Of a stretch of 64,000 nt of DNA, positions 25,640 through 37,935 are shown piece by piece. The position numbers were made by a program, and so were the translations under genes. Location: contig JAQFVV010006543.1 in NCBI GenBank assembly GCA_028023455.1, positions 1 through 64,000 of the forward strand, in the 5' to 3' direction. Numbering within the stretch: the first letter of the stretch is position 1; each line of letters begins with the position of its first letter. The DNA is from Epiperipatus broadwayi (Eukaryota > Onychophora > Udeonychophora > Euonychophora > Peripatidae). The notes under the pieces are model-generated. The model searched no databases. It had not been told where the DNA came from and saw nothing but the letters and a program-made list of their open reading frames with translations.

Positions 25640-25860
25640 TATATATGCCCAAACAAAAACAACCCAGTGTCTAATTATTAGGAATTACTTGTCCAAAAAA
25701 GAAAATTAGTTGGGTATTATTATTATTATTATTATTATTATTGTTACATTTATTATTTCAAAATAAGATTAGTTTTTATATCTACACACTAACAAAAACA
25801 ACCCAGTTCCTGATTAATTAATTACTGTCTTAAAAAATAAAAAAAGAAAGCAAATTTAAT
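25640..25860. repeat. Tandem pair inside the Mutator-like element
   Basis: AACAAAAACAACCCAGT occurs at about 25,651 and 25,792 with similar following sequence (TTAATTAYTGTCC-like), a period near 141 bp. A TTATTATTATT run lies between. Confidence 0.6.
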
Positions 25861-26224
25861 GGGGTTTGGTTTTTTTCAATGGAGTATTTGAATTACGGTA
25901 TTATATATATATATATACACAAGAAAAAAAAAAAACCCACCTTCTTATTAATTATTTTTAAAAAAAAAAACACAAAATTACTACCATTTTTTTAAATTTT
26001 ATTTTTAAAAAAGCCCCTTTTTTATAAAAAGAGTTAAAAAAAAACCCCCCCTTCTTTATTTTTTTTCTCCCCCAAAAAAAAGAAAACGGAAATTAGTCGG
26101 GTATCATTTTTCCATTGAGTCTTTCAATGACGGTCCTTACTAATAGTAGTCCGGTATCAATTCTAAATTGTAGTATATAAATGGCGTTCTTTTGATAGAT
26201 TTAGAATTATGTATTGTTTTTTTA

Positions 26225-26545
26225 ATAAAATGATTGATTTACTCTTGACCAAAAATACCGTAACTTTAAAAAAAGACACACATAAAGTCCAAAAAAATGA
26301 GAAAAAGCCCCGTAACTTTAAAGACACACACACAAATTCAAAAACACGATAAGATTAATAAACATTTACTTATTGCGTCTTGCTTTTGAATAAAAGTATT
26401 GATTTACTCTTGAAAAAAAAAAAGACCGTAACTTTAAAAAGACAGCATAAAGTCCAAAAAAAAATTTAGAGAAACACCATAACTTTAAAAAGACACACAC
26501 ACACAAACTCAAAAACAAGATAACATTAATAAACATTTACAAAAA
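26225..26545. repeat. Tandem duplication of about 165 bp inside the Mutator-like element
   Basis: The order GATTTACTCTTGA, CCGTAACTTTAAA, AAAGTCCAAAAAAA, AACTTTAAAGACACACACA, AATAAACATTTAC occurs twice with small differences. Confidence 0.75.
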
Positions 26546-26739
26546 TGAAAAAAACTAACATCATATAATAGTATTAGTTAGTAGAATATTTTATTACAAA
26601 TCTAAGAAATCAGATGTTTTTAGATCAAATCGATCATTTAGGTCCGGGCCCCGGAATCGTTATATGTATATATTTTTGATTAGCATCAACGCCATCCCAT
26701 GGCGAACACCAGGGATGAGAAAACAACTAAAATTTCATA

Positions 26740-28860
26740 CTAAAATCAAAAATTGAATATTGACTAACATTACCACCAGGGATAACAACAGAATATGTTA
26801 AACAATCTTACATTTTCTGTTTTAGGATATCTCTAATAATACAGTTTCAAAGAGGAAATAATGAATTGATGATCGATGATTCTTATGAGTTTTTCTCCTT
26901 AGTCAATTATAAAAGTATAAGTTGTCATACATATTTTATTTTAAGAGTCTAAACATATATTATTTTTATTTTTATGATATTTAGGAAGTTTTTAAAAAAT
27001 ATATATTTATTACAAAAGTAATAAAGTGATCTAAAAGTAATTTAAGAATATAAAATGAACTAATGTTATATTTTGACAATGTATTTCTATTCAAGATATT
27101 AAATACAATTTTATTTTTTAAACTATATTAAATATATCTTTAAAAACAACATTTTTACATATTCACAATGCTTTCAATTAAATTGTCTAACAGTTTTGAC
27201 TGTTTGCCAGTGTGAAAAAGTTTGGTCAACAGTATCAAAAACACTGCATATTTTTGAGACAGATTATTTAATAATCTTCTATTACAACTTGGTTTATTTG
27301 TCTTGCGTTGTTATTCAGGAGGTATCGCAGCCCCGCATGCAAGCAAGTAGTTGGTTGCAGACGGGTGTGGGTTCGCGTCCCGGCAGATGCTATGACATAT
27401 GAAAAAAAACTTGGTTTATTTTATTTACTAAATTCAGGTTGTAACTATTAATGCTACTGGAAGTTCACAATTTATATTATCCATTAAGATATTAAAAAGC
27501 ATGCAATGGTACATTTTAACATCAATTTAGAGTCAATTTTCTAAACCTAAATAATTAATACAATATTTTTTTCCTATTCTGCTTTTATTTTGCATTGTAA
27601 TATTTGCCCTGATATTTTATCTAAATATAATTTCAATTTAATTGTTTCTTATTTGAGATTTCAGTAATTCATAAGCTTATTGTATTTAAAAACACTATAT
27701 AATATGTAAGAAGTATTCTTTAAATGTAAACATTCTATAAAGTTTAGTGCAATAACAGTATAAAAGATTCAAAACTAAAAGTTATTGGATCAAAGCTTAA
27801 TATTAAATGACTCTTTGATTACTTTTTTTTTAAAGTATTAATATTATAACTTCATGAACTTTTGGTGATGTAAAGAACTTATTAAAACTTACATTGAAAT
27901 TATTAAAACTGACTCGCTTGATTAAATTGTATTGGGAGAAAGTTGATATACTAAGTGATGGCAAATTATTACTGATGATGATTAAATATCATCACGTGAT
28001 TATAATAGCAAATGAAGAAAATTCAATATATATAGACGCGCGTGTATGAGGGTATGAGAATTAGAATATAACTATTGAAAGTTGTTTATAAATTATAATA
28101 TATTTTGCATTTAGTATACTCTTTTTTTCTTTTTTTTAATGTAATCATTGTTCTAAACTGTTTTTTTCTCTGTGTCTTTTTATTTTTCTCTCTTTCTTTA
28201 TCTTGTTCTCTCTTTTTGAAGATTGAACTTATTTTTCAAATTTATTTTAATTAAAAATGCATAATTGATAGTTTAGAAACATATTAAACTTTTTCCCAAA
28301 ACGTAATAATAAAAGTATTTTTTATATATATAACAAATTTGTTTAGTCAGGAAATTCGAAACTATTTGTTTTGCACACACCAGTCATGATATTTGTGTAT
28401 ATACCATTATATGTATGTCTGTTCATTAATTTCTTAAAAACTGGATCTATGATTACAAAATCCTTCTTGGAAAAGGCCAATGATATTAAACAATAGATAT
28501 TTGATCAGCATCACAGCATTTTATCATTGCTTTCTTTCAATTCATAATAAAAATTATTACAGTAAATTCAAAATGTATTATAAAGCCATTATTTATAATT
28601 ATTATTAATACATTCCCTTTAAACATTATGTGAAAACAACATCTAAGTAAAATACTAATTAAGCTTATAATTTATTTGTACATATTGAAGTGATAGTGTA
28701 AATCATGTTTTGAGAATGATAAGCCGTGGCTAATCGCTAATGATGATGAAAAGATGAGTATAATCTATTGCTAATTAGTCCATGCTAATCATTACAAAAC
28801 ACTATCTGTTTTTTTTTTAATGGCATTCATTTTAAAATTAATTTTCGTTTTTTTTTTTTT
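26740..28860. other. A/T-rich DNA, one tRNA-like fragment
   Basis: No gene supported except the tRNA-like stretch at 27,318-27,393. A long T-run at 28,842-28,864 belongs to the splice acceptor of the candidate exon that follows. Confidence 0.4.
27318..27393 (+). repeat. tRNA-like fragment with B-box
   Basis: A G+C-rich island in very A/T-rich DNA. GTGGGTTCGCGTCCCGGCA is a good T-arm/B-box match (GGTTCGNNTCC). No convincing A-box or acceptor stem is found, so it is more likely a SINE or tRNA remnant than a gene. Confidence 0.4.
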
Positions 28861-28866
28861 TTTTAG

Positions 28867-28922
28867 TACCGAGGAGAAGTCCTTAGAGTGACTACATTTG
28901 CCCTAGCAGACGGAGAACAAAG
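28867..28922 (+). CDS. Candidate 56-bp internal coding exon of a host gene
   Basis: A long polypyrimidine run ends in TTTTAG at 28,866. The next 56 bases are markedly richer in G+C than their surroundings and are followed by the donor GTAAAT at 28,923. Only one of the three frames is open, starting at phase 0: YRGEVLRVTTFALADGEQ, with two bases left over (AG) for the next codon. The other two frames hit stops within the exon. Balanced codons and both splice sites make chance unlikely. I do not recognise the protein. No neighbouring exon of the same gene is confidently visible, so its introns must be long. Confidence 0.65.
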
Positions 28923-29600
28923 GTAAATAAAATGTCGACTAATAATAACTTATTAATTTTAATTTTAAATTGAGTTAAATATTTATTATTATCTGGATAA
29001 GATTTCGAATTAATTAATGAATGCTATTTATTCTGAGAGAAAATGCGAAATAAATGATTCATTGAAAGTGAGATTTTCTAAAAAGTTAAGTTATTTTGTA
29101 TTGGTGAAAAGTGGTACGAATTGCATTTACGTTCTCTTCCAAATATATAAACATATATATATGTAGCGCGCGCCTCTATCTATTTGTAGGCGTAAATGTA
29201 GATAAAATCAAATATAATACTGTACGTAAATTAATAAAATTAGAATTAAACATGAAAATAGTTGCTTTACAACTAAATAAATAAATAAGCTCTAAAATTA
29301 TTTTATCATAGACTATCCCATAACATATAAATATTCATACTTAACAATGAAATAAATGAAAACAGTTGCTCACTTGATAAATGATTTACAAAGTAAACCA
29401 TCAGATCATCAACTATATTAAAATCTAAAAAGACTTTTTATAACAGAAGTAATTCTTTATGCCTAATTATCTCAAGTCATTGCCTTTCGTTATTTAATTA
29501 AGTATGATGTATTTAATACTAAGGTAACGTTAAACAATTTGGAACACTTTAAAATATATTTCAATATCCTTATTATAATTAAACTTAATAAATAATATTG
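28923..29600. other. A/T-rich DNA, presumably intron
   Basis: No feature supported. If the exon at 28,867 is real, this is the start of its downstream intron. Confidence 0.4.
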
Positions 29601-30615
29601 TATATTAATGCACTTCAAACTAATGATAAATTCAATGGAAGTATACAAACTTCTATTTTTAACGTGAATCTTATCATTGTTAATGGTATTCTGTCTTGTG
29701 GACCTATAGACAGTAGCCATAATACAAGTTCATCCACTTCTCCAATCATTTCTCTTCATTACATAGCTCTTCAATTTATTGTATTACTTCCCATCACTTA
29801 TATCTTTTTTTCTTGTTTTCATTCAGCATTCCCTCCAAAACATTTTAATTAAAGTATTCTTCCATTTTAATATATGTCCAATTCAGTTTCTCTTTCTATC
29901 CTTAATTTCCTCAATCAATCTTTTATTTTTCATTTACTCTTTCCAAAATGTCTTCATTTATCATTTTATTCAGCCATCTATTCTTTCTCATCCTTTTCAA
30001 AGGCTTCCACTCTGTTTCTAATTTTTTACATGTTGTCCATATTTTACAACTTTACTATGGTACACTTCATAGACAGCATTTAATTAATTTTTCTTTTTTT
30101 TTTAATAAATGCCTCTTTTTCCAATACTACTTTCTGTTCCCTTTGTATTCCCTTTTTCCATCTTCACTCAACCAACTACCCAAATATCTAAATTACATTT
30201 ACTTGTTGAACTATATTATCATGAATTTCAACTTTTAGTCTTTTTGTATATCTCGGTCTAACCCCTCTATCTATATTCACTTCCTTCATCAATCTCATTA
30301 TTCTCCAGACAGATTCTTATTCTTTTTACTTAGTATATATATTCACATCAATCTCTTCTTTTTCCAAAATATTCCTCTTTTTTTTAAGAAGGTCATAAAT
30401 TTATTCTAGATTACTCTATCAAATGCTTTTTCCAAATTCACAAAATATATACCACTTCACTTATATATTTAATATATCTTTCTGCAATTGTTCGAACAAC
30501 ACCAACACCATCTCCTGTATTTTTCTTTTTCTGAAAACTAAACTGTTTTACTCCAATATAATAATCTATCTTCCCATAATTTTTTTTTAGTTAAAATCCA
30601 CATTAATATTTTTGA
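29600..30615 (-). pseudogene. LINE endonuclease/reverse-transcriptase relic, central and C-terminal part
   Basis: On the minus strand, with many stops, I read KQFSFQKKKNTGDGVGVVRT, IAERYIKYISEVVYI, a broken VNLEKAFDRV-like motif A region, EVNIDRGVR (start of motif B), then IGHILKWKNTLIKMFW and KRNDWRSG. This is the usual order of invertebrate endonuclease/reverse-transcriptase LINE proteins (FGFRKxxGTxEAI ... GHILRxxN ... RxxW). The + strand frames here are antisense shadows. The N-terminal half continues at 32,155-32,760 beyond a family B insertion. Inactive. Confidence 0.65.
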
Positions 30616-30780
30616 AGCATGAGATAACAAACACTATCCTATACTTTCTGGAGGTTTGTGATGATGGTATTTTAATTGTATTTATATATTAAACTATTTC
30701 CATCATCTAATATTAAATATTGAATGTCTTTAGAAGAATATAACTTTATTTCAATTTTCAAATTACATTCAACTGTTATA

Positions 30781-30815
<35 letters not shown>

Positions 30816-31445
30816 CTTGGCACACAGATAATGAAGTTAGTAAAAGCAAATAATACTCTGCAATTTAATGAGCTAAATGCTTTTTGGAGGTTTTATGCTC
30901 CATAATTATAGCTACTAAAGTGTGGAGAACTATAACAAATGTAGTATGCTAATGTATGCAAATTAATGTAAAGTAATTAAAGATACCATTTTCGCGAGAG
31001 AGAAAAACATGCATCTTGTCTGTTGATTGATGTTGGATCACTTGCTGTATAACATACTTTTTTTTACTTTCCATTTGGTGTTGCTTCTCTCAGAACAAAC
31101 AACAATTGCTATAGTTGGGTGGAAAACATGGCCAGTAGCCCTGATAAGTTCAGTGAAAATTGAATTATATTCTAGTTTAGTTATAGTCTTATTATAAAGG
31201 TATCTGTGCTGTGCATTTTGAGATGTATTATTCTCTTCTCTTCATCAGATGTTTCTGACCTGATCAGTGATAATACTAGAATAGGAATCAAATTTAAAAA
31301 AGATGCTCATATTACAATTGTAGACAACCCCATAAGTTAACTTAGTATGACTATATATAATTTATGAAAACCATTAATCAACTTAGCTCTTAGGGAAAAA
31401 GTGGAGAAATTAGGAGGAACTTCATAGATAAATGTATGAAATTTC

Positions 31446-31540
31446 TAATGATTGTTGCCTTTAGCAGGATGGCTGTTAGTTAAAGCATTACCTTAAAATT
31501 CAATATTCAAGAACCTACGGACCGAGGTTAAATTCCCATG
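31446..31540 (+). repeat. tRNA-derived SINE head
   Basis: GCCTTTAGCAGGATGGCTGT, TTAGTTAAAGCATTACCTTAA and, about 50 bases on, GAGGTTAAATTCCC show the A-box/B-box arrangement, here decayed. It matches the better-preserved minus-strand copy at 48,722-48,802 and is followed by the same CAACACCTGAAGAAG core. Confidence 0.7.
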
Positions 31541-31644
31541 CTAGTACTGTCAGTGGTCAGACTAGCAACACCTGAAGAAGGAGAATAACACCTCTCAAAA
31601 TGTTGTCCATATATTAATTTGTGTGGTATTACTAACAGTTGAAT

Positions 31645-32090
31645 GTTTTTGTAATATTTAAAGTTGTAATTATAAATTTATTGAACCACATTGATTACTT
31701 AAGTAATATTTACTGAGGCTGTAACCTCGAGAATATGCGTGTAAAATGCAATAGTAGGGACCTCTACAGGTGTTTAACCACAAGCTTATGCTTTGGAAGA
31801 AAATAAGGGAACCCTTCTTTACTTCAACCCACTTTCTATTTAAATAGGTGAAGCTGAAGCGGTTAGATCTGCTAGCGTGAAACTATTCAATACTTCACTG
31901 ATTAAGTCCACATTTCTTATTACACATTAATACTCGCGAAATCTTTCGATTTACAACGAGTCAATGGAAAGATTTTATAGTTAGAAATCTATTACGGTAA
32001 TTTAAAGTTGTAATTATAAATTTATTAAACGCACATTGATTATGTAAGTAATATTTACTGAGGCTGTAACCTCGAGAATATGCGTATAAA
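31645..32090. repeat. Direct repeats of about 92 bp, 350 bp apart
   Basis: AATTTAAAGTTGTAATTATA and TTTACTGAGGCTGTAACCTC with GAGAATATGCG occur at 31,645-31,737 and 31,996-32,088. Part of the unit (CCTCTACAGG, TATGCG, TTACTGAGGC) also occurs inverted and diverged at 43,610-43,730, so it is a dispersed repeat. Confidence 0.8.
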
Positions 32091-32154
32091 TTTAAATTTC
32101 TCTAAAGATATGTTAAATGATGGAAGTAGTCCAATATATAAATACAATTTTTAT

Positions 32155-32760
32155 CTGTCTTTTTACATTTAACAGCTTTGAAATCATTATTGTCTTCAGA
32201 AAAATTTCAGGCTCAATTCCATTAATATATATCAAAATGCAAAGTTTAAGTATTTCCTTAATAATAACTATTCCCTTTTTTTTTTCAAAAAATTATGTAA
32301 GTATTGTAATAAATCTGACAGTTTTACTAGTTTTCTTTATTACTTCATTTGCCAATATATTCATACCTTTGTCGTCTATCTCAACATCTTTATTTTTAAG
32401 TTTATAAATAATTGCACCATTTGTTTTTCTAAATAAGTACTGAAGATATTTTCATCTTTTCAATATAACATCACTATCAACTAGTTAATTTCTTTCCATT
32501 CTTATCAGCTATTTAATCTGTTAAAGACATTTCTAAATTTATCAAATACCAGATCACACATTTTCAGTTGTTGGAAACATTTCTATCTCTCTATATTCTT
32601 GTTCTAACAATTTTTGTTTGCTAAATCTGTTTCTCTTCTTATGTCATTATTAATTTTTCTATATGCTCTTTTCCTTTCCCAATATTGACATTCTTTCATT
32701 TTCTCCTTACTTCCATCATTTTCAATCACACCTATTATCCAAGATCGTTTAGTTTTCATT
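32155..32760 (-). pseudogene. LINE relic, region between endonuclease and RT
   Basis: Minus-strand fragments KRSWIIGVIENDGSKEKMKE, YWERKRAYRKINNDIRRETD, ATIYKLKNKDVEIDDKGMN-like and ILANEVIKKTSKTV follow the pattern of the linker of invertebrate endonuclease/RT LINEs (WMTxEIL ... RxIRRxI ... EVLNRWKEYFEEL). It belongs to the same copy as 29,600-30,615, displaced by family B. The + strand frame at 32,117-32,407 is its antisense shadow. Confidence 0.5.
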
Positions 32761-32914
32761 TTCTGCTATTTTTAATATTGTGAATCTTATATAAATACAA
32801 ATATAATTTAACTTAATGTCCATAGACATATGTCCATTCAAATTTATGATGAAAGTCCTATAAAACCTTCAAATCTTTTCAATATGGAGCAAATGATATA
32901 TATATACACACACA

Positions 32915-33034
32915 CTGGAAAACGTTATTCGTGATGCAGTCTCTCACACTGAACATGCCAAAATAAAGTCTGTCATTTCTATGGATGTTGTATATGTATT
33001 AAAATGACAGGATCGCATTTTGTTTGGATTTGGA
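32915..33034 (+). pseudogene. Truncated histone H4 pseudogene
   Basis: The frame from 32,915 reads [20 protein letters not shown], then [10 protein letters not shown], a TGA stop, then QDRILFGFG. This is the C-terminal 40 residues of histone H4 (about residues 63-102) with several substitutions and one stop in the place of an arginine codon. The 5' part is missing. The fragment starts abruptly against a (TA)n(CA)n microsatellite. H4 normally packages DNA with H3. This copy cannot make a protein. It is a relic of gene or retro-duplication. Confidence 0.92.
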
Positions 33035-33039
33035 GTTGA

Positions 33040-36000
33040 ATTTTTTATAATTTTGTATAAACTGAAACACAAATAATGGTGATGTTGTTATTGTTGTTAA
33101 CTTTCTATCTTTTTTTACTTGAAATTCCAATGACCTCACTAGCTTGCAAATGGCTTCTGGTGATGCTGAATTCCTGATTTATTTAATATAGATATATTTA
33201 TGTCATATATTTGATATATAGATTTTAAAATAATCTTTTAAAAAATTAATGTAAATAGAAAATAATTTATAGAACGAAATAAAAAATTTAGCGAGAAACT
33301 TAATATTCTCTTAAATTAACTTCTTCGGGTAAATAATCTTTTTTTTTTTTTTTAATAATTTGTTTTAAATATATAAAACATTTAACCAAATAAATATTTT
33401 ATTTAATTGTAAATAAATATTTTACTAAGGTATAAATGTAGCATGAAATAACTTTTGAATTAAGATTACTATTTCAATTAAATAATGTATATTTAAATTG
33501 TTACATTTTCATTTACCACTGTCAAACTCCCTCCATTCTAATTTAAAATGTTTTTATACTTTTCTAAATCAAACTTTAGATTTTAAAAGTTTTATATTGT
33601 AAACATATAGACGCACTGACATCCTGTGAATAAATACTGATCCAACTTAGCTAACAATAACATTTAGTAAATAAATATTTGTCTATATTTAATTGGGGAA
33701 TAATTTAAAAAAAGTGTTAAAACTCTTATCAATTGATAATTGGTTTATGTTGTAAATATCAACATTTCCAGTAATTCTAAACACATATGAAGATATATTA
33801 AAGACATATTTTCCTAGAAATAGACTACTCTCCTGTACTTTGCCAACATAATTGTCCTACAGAATCATATACGCAATGCCTAGCAACTATTTAAAACATA
33901 TATTTATTCAATGGTCACAAACATGATTCATATTGCGATCCAAAGAAGTGTACTGTAAATCATAGAGTATATATCTCAAACCTGTGGATTTTTTTTTTTT
34001 AACTTTTCTTTAAAGAAGAATATTTAGATAGTACAAGAGTTGTGATCTTGATATCCCAATGAAATGCAAAATTTGATATGAAGCAATTAAGTATCATTGC
34101 ACTCCATCATGATCGCTGACTTTGAACTCAATTAATAACCTTAGTTCAGTACTCGTTGTACCTTAATTGGAATAAATGTATTTCAATTTTTGATATTAAA
34201 ATATATTTTACCTGGAATAAACAAAAATCTTTAACATTTTTAATTGTATTTTTACTTTAATTTTAGAGCAATGCTTGATAAAGAGTAATTTAAATAAAGT
34301 ATTTATATTTTACACAATAAGTATCCAGTGTGTGTGCCTTGTAATTTTAAGTGTCAAATTAAATTTTGTCAATTCCTGTATAAATATGGCATTGCCTTCT
34401 TCAGTATTAATGATCTCTTTTAAACTCACACCTTATCAGTGTTAATTATCAAAAAAGTACTGTACATCTGGGTCTTTCAGATATGGGACCTCTAACTTTT
34501 TTCTAAATTTAGGTATTTCAATTTTTTTGATTAAAAATTGTATTCCAGTTGAATTGGTTATGAATGGCTATCTGAAAAAAGATCCTATACTTTCCATCCA
34601 GATTACTCCAGTTTTTGGAAATGTAGGTAGATGTATTAACCACCATGCTATAATATCCTTATGATTTTTATGCATTTACTTCTGAATTTCTTGATATATA
34701 GAACCAAAGCATCAGTTGATTTATTAATCTATATCCTATCAGATATTTTACATAAAAATAGGATTTAAAATTCTTATTTTAATATGATTGTTTGCATTGG
34801 TTTCTCAATTAATTAAAATAATATATAAATAAACATAAACCTCTTAATCTAGTACATACATATGGACATTTTTTGGGAACTGCCATTAGTTCTCTAAGTT
34901 GAGAAATTTCTACATTGAGGAATAAAAGTATCCTATTAAAAGTTTCTAAAAGAGACCTATCATTTATATTCTTCCAAAAGATTTCTATTCACAAACAGAA
35001 AATTTTTCAGCAAGAAATAGGCTGCCAGAATTTTGATGAAATCTTATCTATTATTGATGAGCCTTTAGTAACCTGAAGAATTGTTATGATTCTAGCAATA
35101 CTGAGATATTGTGTGAATTCAAATCTTTCTTTTATTTAATTATGAAAACCTCTTTTACTATATATATAGTAACAGAAATATAAAAAAATTATTAATTAAT
35201 TAAAATATGTTTATAATCTGTGCCATTTCTAACAGTAAGAATAAACAAAATTTGTAACAGAATAAAATTAAATGCGAAAGGAATTTACTATGTTAGCTAA
35301 AATACAATTTATAATTAAATAAGAATGACGCTAACATATAAATAAGAACATATACATATCATGCTCTATTTGAGTGTCTATTTGTAATTAATTAAATATA
35401 ACATTATAGCCCGTTTGCAACTATCCTAAATATTACTTCTGTTACGCTAATAATGAAATAAATACATTATCTCATTTCTCAACACATAAAATAACAAAAT
35501 GAAAATCAAAACTGTCATCATTAAAGATTTAAAATATTTCGATATTGGGGAAGTCATTTGACCAATAAAATATACTAACCATTGTCATCAGACAAACTTA
35601 CATTAGATATAGCAACTGAATAAAATTACTGTGAAATCCCTGGAGTGCATTATGCTTATCTCCAATAATAGGTTCTTATAACAAAGAATCCTTCCTATTC
35701 TTCTTTCCAAATATATAAGACCATTCATGGTCATATGCACACACTGGCGTTATTTTATAACAACGTATAAAAAAATATCATATAAAGTTAATATTATTAA
35801 GTTGGAAAGGGGACTGGATCATTTTTATTCAATTTAGCTAAGTACATGTGTTTTCCCACGAGCGCCACTAGATTGATTTAAATCTAGATAAATTTTATCT
35901 GTCCATGGTGTACTGAGTTCAAACTCATTCGGTACATTTTTTTACTACACCTGACTTGGATGACTAATGAAGAAAAAAAAATGACATTCTTATATTTTAC

Positions 36001-37735
36001 TCATGTCAATAAAATTATAAGATCCCAATATCACAAAATTTATATCAAAGACTCTTATAGATATTACTAGCTCAGTTTACATATATTGATGAACAGATGC
36101 AAAAATACTCTCATTAATGGCTTCCAAACAAACATAGTGAAGAGCATTACTTAAGGGGATGGCCATGAAACTAGTTACTTAACTTAATTATTTATTATAA
36201 TATAAAAATGATGGTTATGATGATAATACCAGCCACAGCTTTATAATGAATTCACCACAATAAATTTATCTTTCACAAACCTATAGGCACTTCTCAAAAT
36301 CATCCTATGTTAAACTGGGATTTAAATATAACACTCACTAGCATTTATATATGTTTATAGTTATTTACTCAAAATACTTTTATAGTTAAAAGTAGGATTC
36401 AATAATACCAATGATGATGAATGATCATCACGAATCTCACCATATGATATTCAACTCTCTATAAACCCCATTTACTAAACATATTAACTATTAACTTTGG
36501 GTTTGATTGAATGATTATTATTTAATCAAATGATGATGGTGATCATAACTCTTGTACAGTATTATTTTAAATGGTGTTTCAATCAATAATATGATATCCA
36601 TCCTTGATGAGAATGATCAAAACTCATGGGCACAACATAATTTTAGCTTTCTATTATTAACCTATAATTATTAAAACCTGGTTAGACATCAAGCTTAATC
36701 CCAAATACTTAAATGCAAATCAATATTCTAGATTGCTCAACATTTTGCGAGTGATGCTTAATATTTGCAAGTGATGATAATTTAAAATGATAGAATCAAG
36801 ACAAGAAAAATATAACAATATTTTTTAATAATAACTCGGAAACCAATTAAGATATATAATTATATTTATTAAAACTGTTCTTCTTTCTTTTCTTTTTTTT
36901 TAAATCAAATTTACTAATTATACAATTGACTTTATTAAATATATTAAATAAATATAGAATTAATACAAAATTTTATATATGCATAACCCAAATAAACTTA
37001 ATATACAAGTTTGTCATTTTTGATATTTTAAAATAAGCTGGCTTAAACTAATATTTAAAAAAAATATTCTATAAAATGTTCATTCAAATTTTTCACTACT
37101 TATATGTTATAAAAGCAACTTACATTTAGGTAATGTGTGTGTTTTTTCTCACTTTCATTCATATGTTAAGCCCTGCTCTTTAATTTCTTATATTTAAACT
37201 AATTATGCATAACCTATTCTTTTGATGTGTTTGTTTAAGCAGTTATACATGCACACACACTGTAATATGTGGACATATATATTATGTTAAAATGTGTTAC
37301 CTTATATTAGGGATGGATAAATAAATCACATACATATAAAAAAATATTATTGCAACCTTGAGCAAAAATAAACAACAACAAAAAAAACATCGTCAAGCAT
37401 ATATTGAGAGGTTGAACAATAATAATAAAAAAAACATTTTAGTACTACAATATATAATAATAAAAAATCAAAATAATGGGAAAAAAACTATGTTTAATGA
37501 ATTTAAACTGTGTGTGTATTGCCATGTATTATGAAGAATAACATAATCAATGAACAAACTCTTAATGTTTTCTGTATCAAAAGAAAAAAAAAATGCTTTG
37601 ACTCTATAAATTAAAGTTTACTTTTAATAATTAAGAATAAAAGATTTGTTAATGAAAGTTCAAAGTTACCCAATTATTTTCACTTCTTATAAATGTTCCA
37701 GGTTTGAATTTTCAGACTGCTTGCCTCACATATAG
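33040..37735. other. A/T-rich DNA with little recognisable content
   Basis: No gene supported. A tRNA-like minus-strand stretch occurs at 34,585-34,665. At 36,225-36,340 a less A/T-rich stretch with GATGATAATACC resembles a short interspersed repeat tail but is not identifiable. Confidence 0.4.
34585..34665 (-). repeat. Possible tRNA-derived SINE head
   Basis: On the minus strand TAGCATGGTGGTTAATACAT followed by CTACCTACATT resembles a tRNA A-box and anticodon arm, and CTGGAGTAATCTGGATGG stands where a B-box would be. Poorly preserved. Confidence 0.35.
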
Positions 37736-37739
37736 CTTC

Positions 37740-37935
37740 AACTGGTTGATTTGCTTATTTCTACCATTTAAAAAGAAAAGTTCTTGTTGATACTATTTAA
37801 TAAATATGAATTGGTTGACTTGCTTGTTTCCACAATTTTAAAATTATTTATTGTTGATACTTTTGATAAAGATGAATTGGTTGACTTGCTTGTTTCCACC
37901 ATTAAAAAAAATTGTAGACACTTTAGATGAATGTG
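37740..37935. repeat. Three-copy tandem repeat, 66-69-bp unit
   Basis: AAYTGGTTGAYTTGCTTRTT, then TCYACCATT and TTGTWGAYACT, occurs three times, starting at 37,740, 37,809 and 37,875. The last two copies are the closest. Confidence 0.9.

Larger units (their letters stand above)
25158..26728. mobile_element. Non-autonomous Mutator-like DNA element (1.57 kb)
   Basis: The left end TTGTTTTCTCATCCCTGGTG recurs inverted at the right end (26,705-26,726). AAAATTTCAT stands just outside both ends (25,148-25,157 and 26,729-26,738). A 9-11-bp duplication is typical of the Mutator superfamily, but the assignment rests on that alone. A second, slightly diverged repeat of the end motif (GTTGTTTTCTCATCTTTGGT) follows on the left. 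The first 450 bp are G+C-richer and hold a 34-codon frame at 25,515-25,619 (MGNPQKLLLRMQNGKNFK...) that I do not recognise. The rest is A-rich short repeats. Confidence 0.7.
30655..32152. mobile_element. Family B composite repeat with inverted ends and internal tRNA-like unit
   Basis: The ends are inverted: AATTGTATTTATATATT followed by RRACTATTTCCATC on the left (from 30,679), and the same inverted on the right (to about 32,152). Inside are (TA)n(GT)n at 30,780-30,815, a tRNA-like stretch at 31,446-31,540, GCAACACCTGAAGAAGGAGA and a pair of direct repeats. The ends and the tRNA/core match the palindrome at 48,503-49,011. It interrupts the minus-strand LINE. Confidence 0.65.

Noticed and set aside
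29598-30238. Several overlapping + strand frames rich in Phe, Ser and Leu
   Set aside because: Antisense to the minus-strand LINE relic, whose motifs are recognisable. The + frames have none.
32117-32407. 96-codon + strand frame resembling a membrane protein
   Set aside because: Antisense shadow of the LINE linker. The hydrophobicity comes from A/T-rich composition.
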